From Pseudomonas sp. RIT-PI-q (GTDB taxonomy: Bacteria > Pseudomonadota > Gammaproteobacteria > Pseudomonadales > Pseudomonadaceae), in assembly GCF_001297125.1 (NCBI RefSeq), contig NZ_LHPC01000046.1:78682-142681 (forward strand): DNA of 64,000 nucleotides. The letters run 5' to 3'. The translations under genes and the position numbers were made by a program. Positions 61,850-64,000 of the stretch are shown piece by piece. The notes under the pieces are model-generated. The model worked only from the letters and a program-made list of their open reading frames with translations. It searched no databases and had not been told where the DNA came from. Each line of letters begins with the position of its first letter. Positions within the stretch are counted from its first letter, which is position 1.

Positions 61850-61924
61850 ACTGTAGGAGCCGGCTTGCTGGCGATGCTTTTGGCGGCCTTGAGGGCCTCA
61901 TCGCCAGCAAGCCGGCTCCTACAG
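61850..61924. repeat. REP pair (REPIN), GAGCCGGCTTGCTGGCGA subtype
   Basis: Both copies carry the same GCCGGC/GCTGGC stem with a G-U pair, between hslU and the DUF971 gene. Confidence 0.9.
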
Positions 61925-61962
61925 AGATTTACGTCAGCCAGATATCCCGAAGGGAATTTGGC

Positions 61963-63300
61963 TTACAGGATATAACGGGACAGGTCTTCGTTCTGCGCCA
62001 ATTCGCCCAGGTGGCTGTTGACGTAGTCGGCGTCGATCAGAATTGCCTTTTCGTCGTGCGCGCTGGCCAGGTCACCGGCGCTGAACGACACCTCTTCGAG
62101 CAGGCGCTCAAGCAAGGTGTGCAGACGACGGGCACCGATGTTCTCGGTCTTCTCGTTGACCTGCCAGGCGATCTCGGCAATGCGCTTGATCCCGTCCGGC
62201 TGGAACTCGATGGTCAAGCCTTCGGTTTTCAGCAGGGCGCAATACTGCTCGGTGAGCGACGCGTGTGGCTCGCTGAGAATGCGTTCGAAGTCTTCCGGCG
62301 TCAGCGCCTTGAGTTCGACACGAATCGGCAGGCGGCCTTGCAGCTCAGGCACCAGGTCGCTCGGCTTGCTCAGGTGGAACGCGCCGGAGGCGATGAACAG
62401 GATGTGGTCGGTCTTGACCATGCCCAGCTTGGTGTTGACCGTGCAGCCTTCGATCAGCGGCAGCAAGTCGCGCTGCACGCCTTCACGGGACACGTCGACG
62501 CCACCGGAGTTGCCGCGCTTGGCGACCTTGTCGATTTCGTCGATGAACACGATACCGTGCTGCTCGACGGCTTCCAGGGCCTTGGCCTTCAGCTCTTCAT
62601 CGTTGACCAGGCGGCTCGCTTCCTCATCGCGGACCAGCTTCAGCGCTTCCTTGACCTTGAGCTTGCGGCTCTTGCGTTTGCCCTTGCCCATGTTGGCAAA
62701 CAGGCTCTGCAACTGGTTGGTCATTTCTTCCATGCCCGGTGGCGCGGAGATATCGACGCCGGCCACTTCGGCCACTTCGATTTCGATCTCCTTGTCATCC
62801 AGCTGACCTTCGCGCAGGCGCTTGCGGAACAGCTGACGGGTGTTGGAGTCGGCCGACGGGGCGTCTTCGTTGCTGAAGCCCATGCGTGCCGGTGGCAGCA
62901 AGGCGTCGAGGATGCGCTCTTCGGCGGCGTCTTCGGCGCGGTGGCGAACCTTGGTGATTTCCTGTTCGCGCAGCAGCTTGATCGCGGCATCGGCGAGGTC
63001 ACGAATGATCGATTCGACGTCGCGACCGACATAGCCGACTTCGGTGAACTTGGTCGCTTCGACTTTGATGAACGGCGCGTTGGCAAGTTTGGCCAGGCGA
63101 CGGGCGATTTCGGTTTTACCGACACCGGTCGGGCCGATCATCAGAATGTTCTTTGGCGTGACTTCAACGCGCAGCTCTTCGGGCAGCTGCATCCGGCGCC
63201 AGCGGTTACGCAGCGCGATGGCGACGGCGCGCTTGGCATCGTCCTGGCCGATGATATGGCGATTGAGTTCGTGGACGATTTCACGGGGAGTCATGGACAT
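61963..63300 (-). CDS. hslU: HslU ATPase of the HslUV protease
   Basis: AAA+ unfoldase that feeds proteins to HslV. The 445-residue protein starts MSMTPREIVHELNRHIIGQD, Walker A is GPTGVGKTEIARRLA (about 57-71), the pore loop is KVEATKFTEVGYVGRDV (Gly-Tyr-Val-Gly), Walker B is GIVFIDEIDKVA, and the C-terminus ends DLSRYIL, the tail that inserts into HslV. The I-domain is about 110-240. It is 55 bases after hslV. Confidence 0.97.
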   Translation of the reverse strand: MSMTPREIVHELNRHIIGQDDAKRAVAIALRNRWRRMQLPEELRVEVTPKNILMIGPTGVGKTEIARRLAKLANAPFIKVEATKFTEVGYVGRDVESIIRDLADAAIKLLREQEITKVRHRAEDAAEERILDALLPPARMGFSNEDAPSADSNTRQLFRKRLREGQLDDKEIEIEVAEVAGVDISAPPGMEEMTNQLQSLFANMGKGKRKSRKLKVKEALKLVRDEEASRLVNDEELKAKALEAVEQHGIVFIDEIDKVAKRGNSGGVDVSREGVQRDLLPLIEGCTVNTKLGMVKTDHILFIASGAFHLSKPSDLVPELQGRLPIRVELKALTPEDFERILSEPHASLTEQYCALLKTEGLTIEFQPDGIKRIAEIAWQVNEKTENIGARRLHTLLERLLEEVSFSAGDLASAHDEKAILIDADYVNSHLGELAQNEDLSRYIL

Positions 63301-63355
63301 AGTAATTGGCGGTCCTCAGGTAAAAGTGAGCCGTGGCGTGGTGGCCAAAACAGGC

Positions 63356-63886
63356 TTACTCGGCGAGGTCCTGCTCCTCAATGGTGAAGGTGTGGTTGGT
63401 GAATACGCAGATGTCGCCGGCGATGCCGAGGGCGGTTTCGACGATTTCGCGGGCCGACAGATCGGTTTTCTTCAGCAGGGCGCTGGCAGCGGCCTGAGCG
63501 TAGCCGCCACCGGAACCCATGGCGATCAGCCCTTCTTCGGGCTCAACCACGTCGCCGTTGCCGGTGATGATCAGGGAAGCGTCTTTGTTGGCGACCGCGA
63601 GCATGGCTTCGAGGCGGCTGAGGGAGCGGTCGGTGCGCCATTCTTTGGCGAGTTCGACGGCGGCGCGCACCAGGTGGCCCTGATGTTTCTCAAGCTGGCC
63701 TTCGAAACGCTCGAAGAGGGTGAAGGCGTCAGCGGTGGCCCCGGCAAAACCGGCGATCACCTGGCCGTGGTACAGGCGGCGAACTTTCTTCGCGTTGCCT
63801 TTCATCACGGTATTGCCGAGAGAAACCTGGCCGTCGCCGCCCATGACGACTTTGCCGTGGCGGCGAACTGAAACGATGGTGGTCAA
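63356..63886 (-). CDS. hslV: HslV peptidase of the HslUV protease
   Basis: Proteasome-like threonine peptidase, 176 residues before removal of the initiator. The mature protein begins TTIVSVRRHGKVVMGGDGQV, so the catalytic Thr is residue 2, with Lys in AKKVRRLYHG-type positions conserved. The start codon is TTG at 63886, preceded by GGAGA. hslU follows. A heat-shock promoter lies 46 bases upstream. Confidence 0.96.
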   Translation of the reverse strand: MTTIVSVRRHGKVVMGGDGQVSLGNTVMKGNAKKVRRLYHGQVIAGFAGATADAFTLFERFEGQLEKHQGHLVRAAVELAKEWRTDRSLSRLEAMLAVANKDASLIITGNGDVVEPEEGLIAMGSGGGYAQAAASALLKKTDLSAREIVETALGIAGDICVFTNHTFTIEEQDLAE

Positions 63887-63931
63887 GGGAGAGTCTCCAC
63901 GCAGCGGGGCGAAAATGCCTTATGCCAACTC

Positions 63932-63959
63932 ATATGGGGGTGGTGGAGCGTATTTCAAC
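63932..63959 (-). promoter_or_regulatory. Sigma-32 heat-shock promoter of hslVU
   Basis: On the minus strand GTTGAAA is followed after 13 bases by CCCCATAT, a near-perfect match to the RpoH consensus (CTTGAAA-N11-16-CCCCATNT). It lies 46 bases upstream of hslV, as known for hslVU in gammaproteobacteria. Confidence 0.88.
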
Positions 63960-64000
63960 TGCGGGAGTTGGCGGGGGACGAGCGGTGTTGGGCGGGAGGG

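Overview
The window reads as a chromosomal core segment of a Pseudomonas of the fluorescens group. The evidence is a GC-rich, evenly coding sequence; a medium-chain polyhydroxyalkanoate (PHA) cluster in the order phaC1-phaZ-phaC2-phaD facing phaI-phaF; a pseudomonad-type hut cluster using the HutF/HutG route; and about twenty paired REP palindromes of the pseudomonad GAGCnnGCTTGCnnGCGA type between genes. The gene order from glnA to hslVU matches my memory of the P. aeruginosa PAO1 region (glnA, thiI, typA ... fbp ... hut ... opgGH ... tatABC, hisIE, ubiEJB, pha, hslVU), so most of it is conserved backbone and not a genomic island. I see no rRNA, tRNA, insertion sequence, prophage or CRISPR array.

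Layout: (1) 1-4.5 kb: start of glnA with a sigma-54 promoter, thiI, typA and a YkgJ-like cysteine-cluster protein. (2) 4.7-14.3 kb: glycogen phosphorylase, a DUF2339/DUF3999 membrane gene pair of unknown role, fructose-1,6-bisphosphatase and a DUF924 protein, followed by the wreck of a RelE-type toxin-antitoxin module. (3) 14.7-17.8 kb: an amino-acid-type dCache chemoreceptor, a small lipoprotein and a lipocalin. (4) 17.9-35.4 kb: the complete histidine utilisation locus. hutF diverges from hutC-hutD, hutU, an NCS1 transporter, the hutXWV ABC importer, two ammonia-lyase-fold genes, hutT, hutI and hutG; a choline-type binding protein follows. (5) 35.5-45.5 kb: an esterase, proline iminopeptidase, dtd, opgGH (periplasmic glucans) and a polar amino acid ABC importer. 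(6) 45.7-53.8 kb, mostly minus strand: an HBM-type chemoreceptor, rsmE, tatABC, hisIE and ubiEJB. (7) 53.9-61.4 kb: the PHA genes. (8) 61.4-64 kb: a DUF971 protein and hslVU with a textbook sigma-32 promoter.

The hut genes form one regulated pathway. Importers bring in histidine and probably urocanate; HutH, HutU, HutI, HutF and HutG carry out the five-step breakdown to glutamate and formate. HutC is predicted to act at two TGTA-N2-TACA sites, one between hutF and hutC and one exactly at the predicted start of the sigma-54 hutU promoter.

The most notable observations are: the first of the two ammonia-lyase genes (27422-28945) precisely lacks the Ala-Ser-Gly triad that forms the MIO cofactor and has other active-site changes; a decayed toxin-antitoxin pair lies beside a REP element; a 23-codon leader ORF sits in the long opgG 5' region; rsmE has a run of unusual substitutions at its cofactor-binding knot; and the REP stems show compensatory changes.
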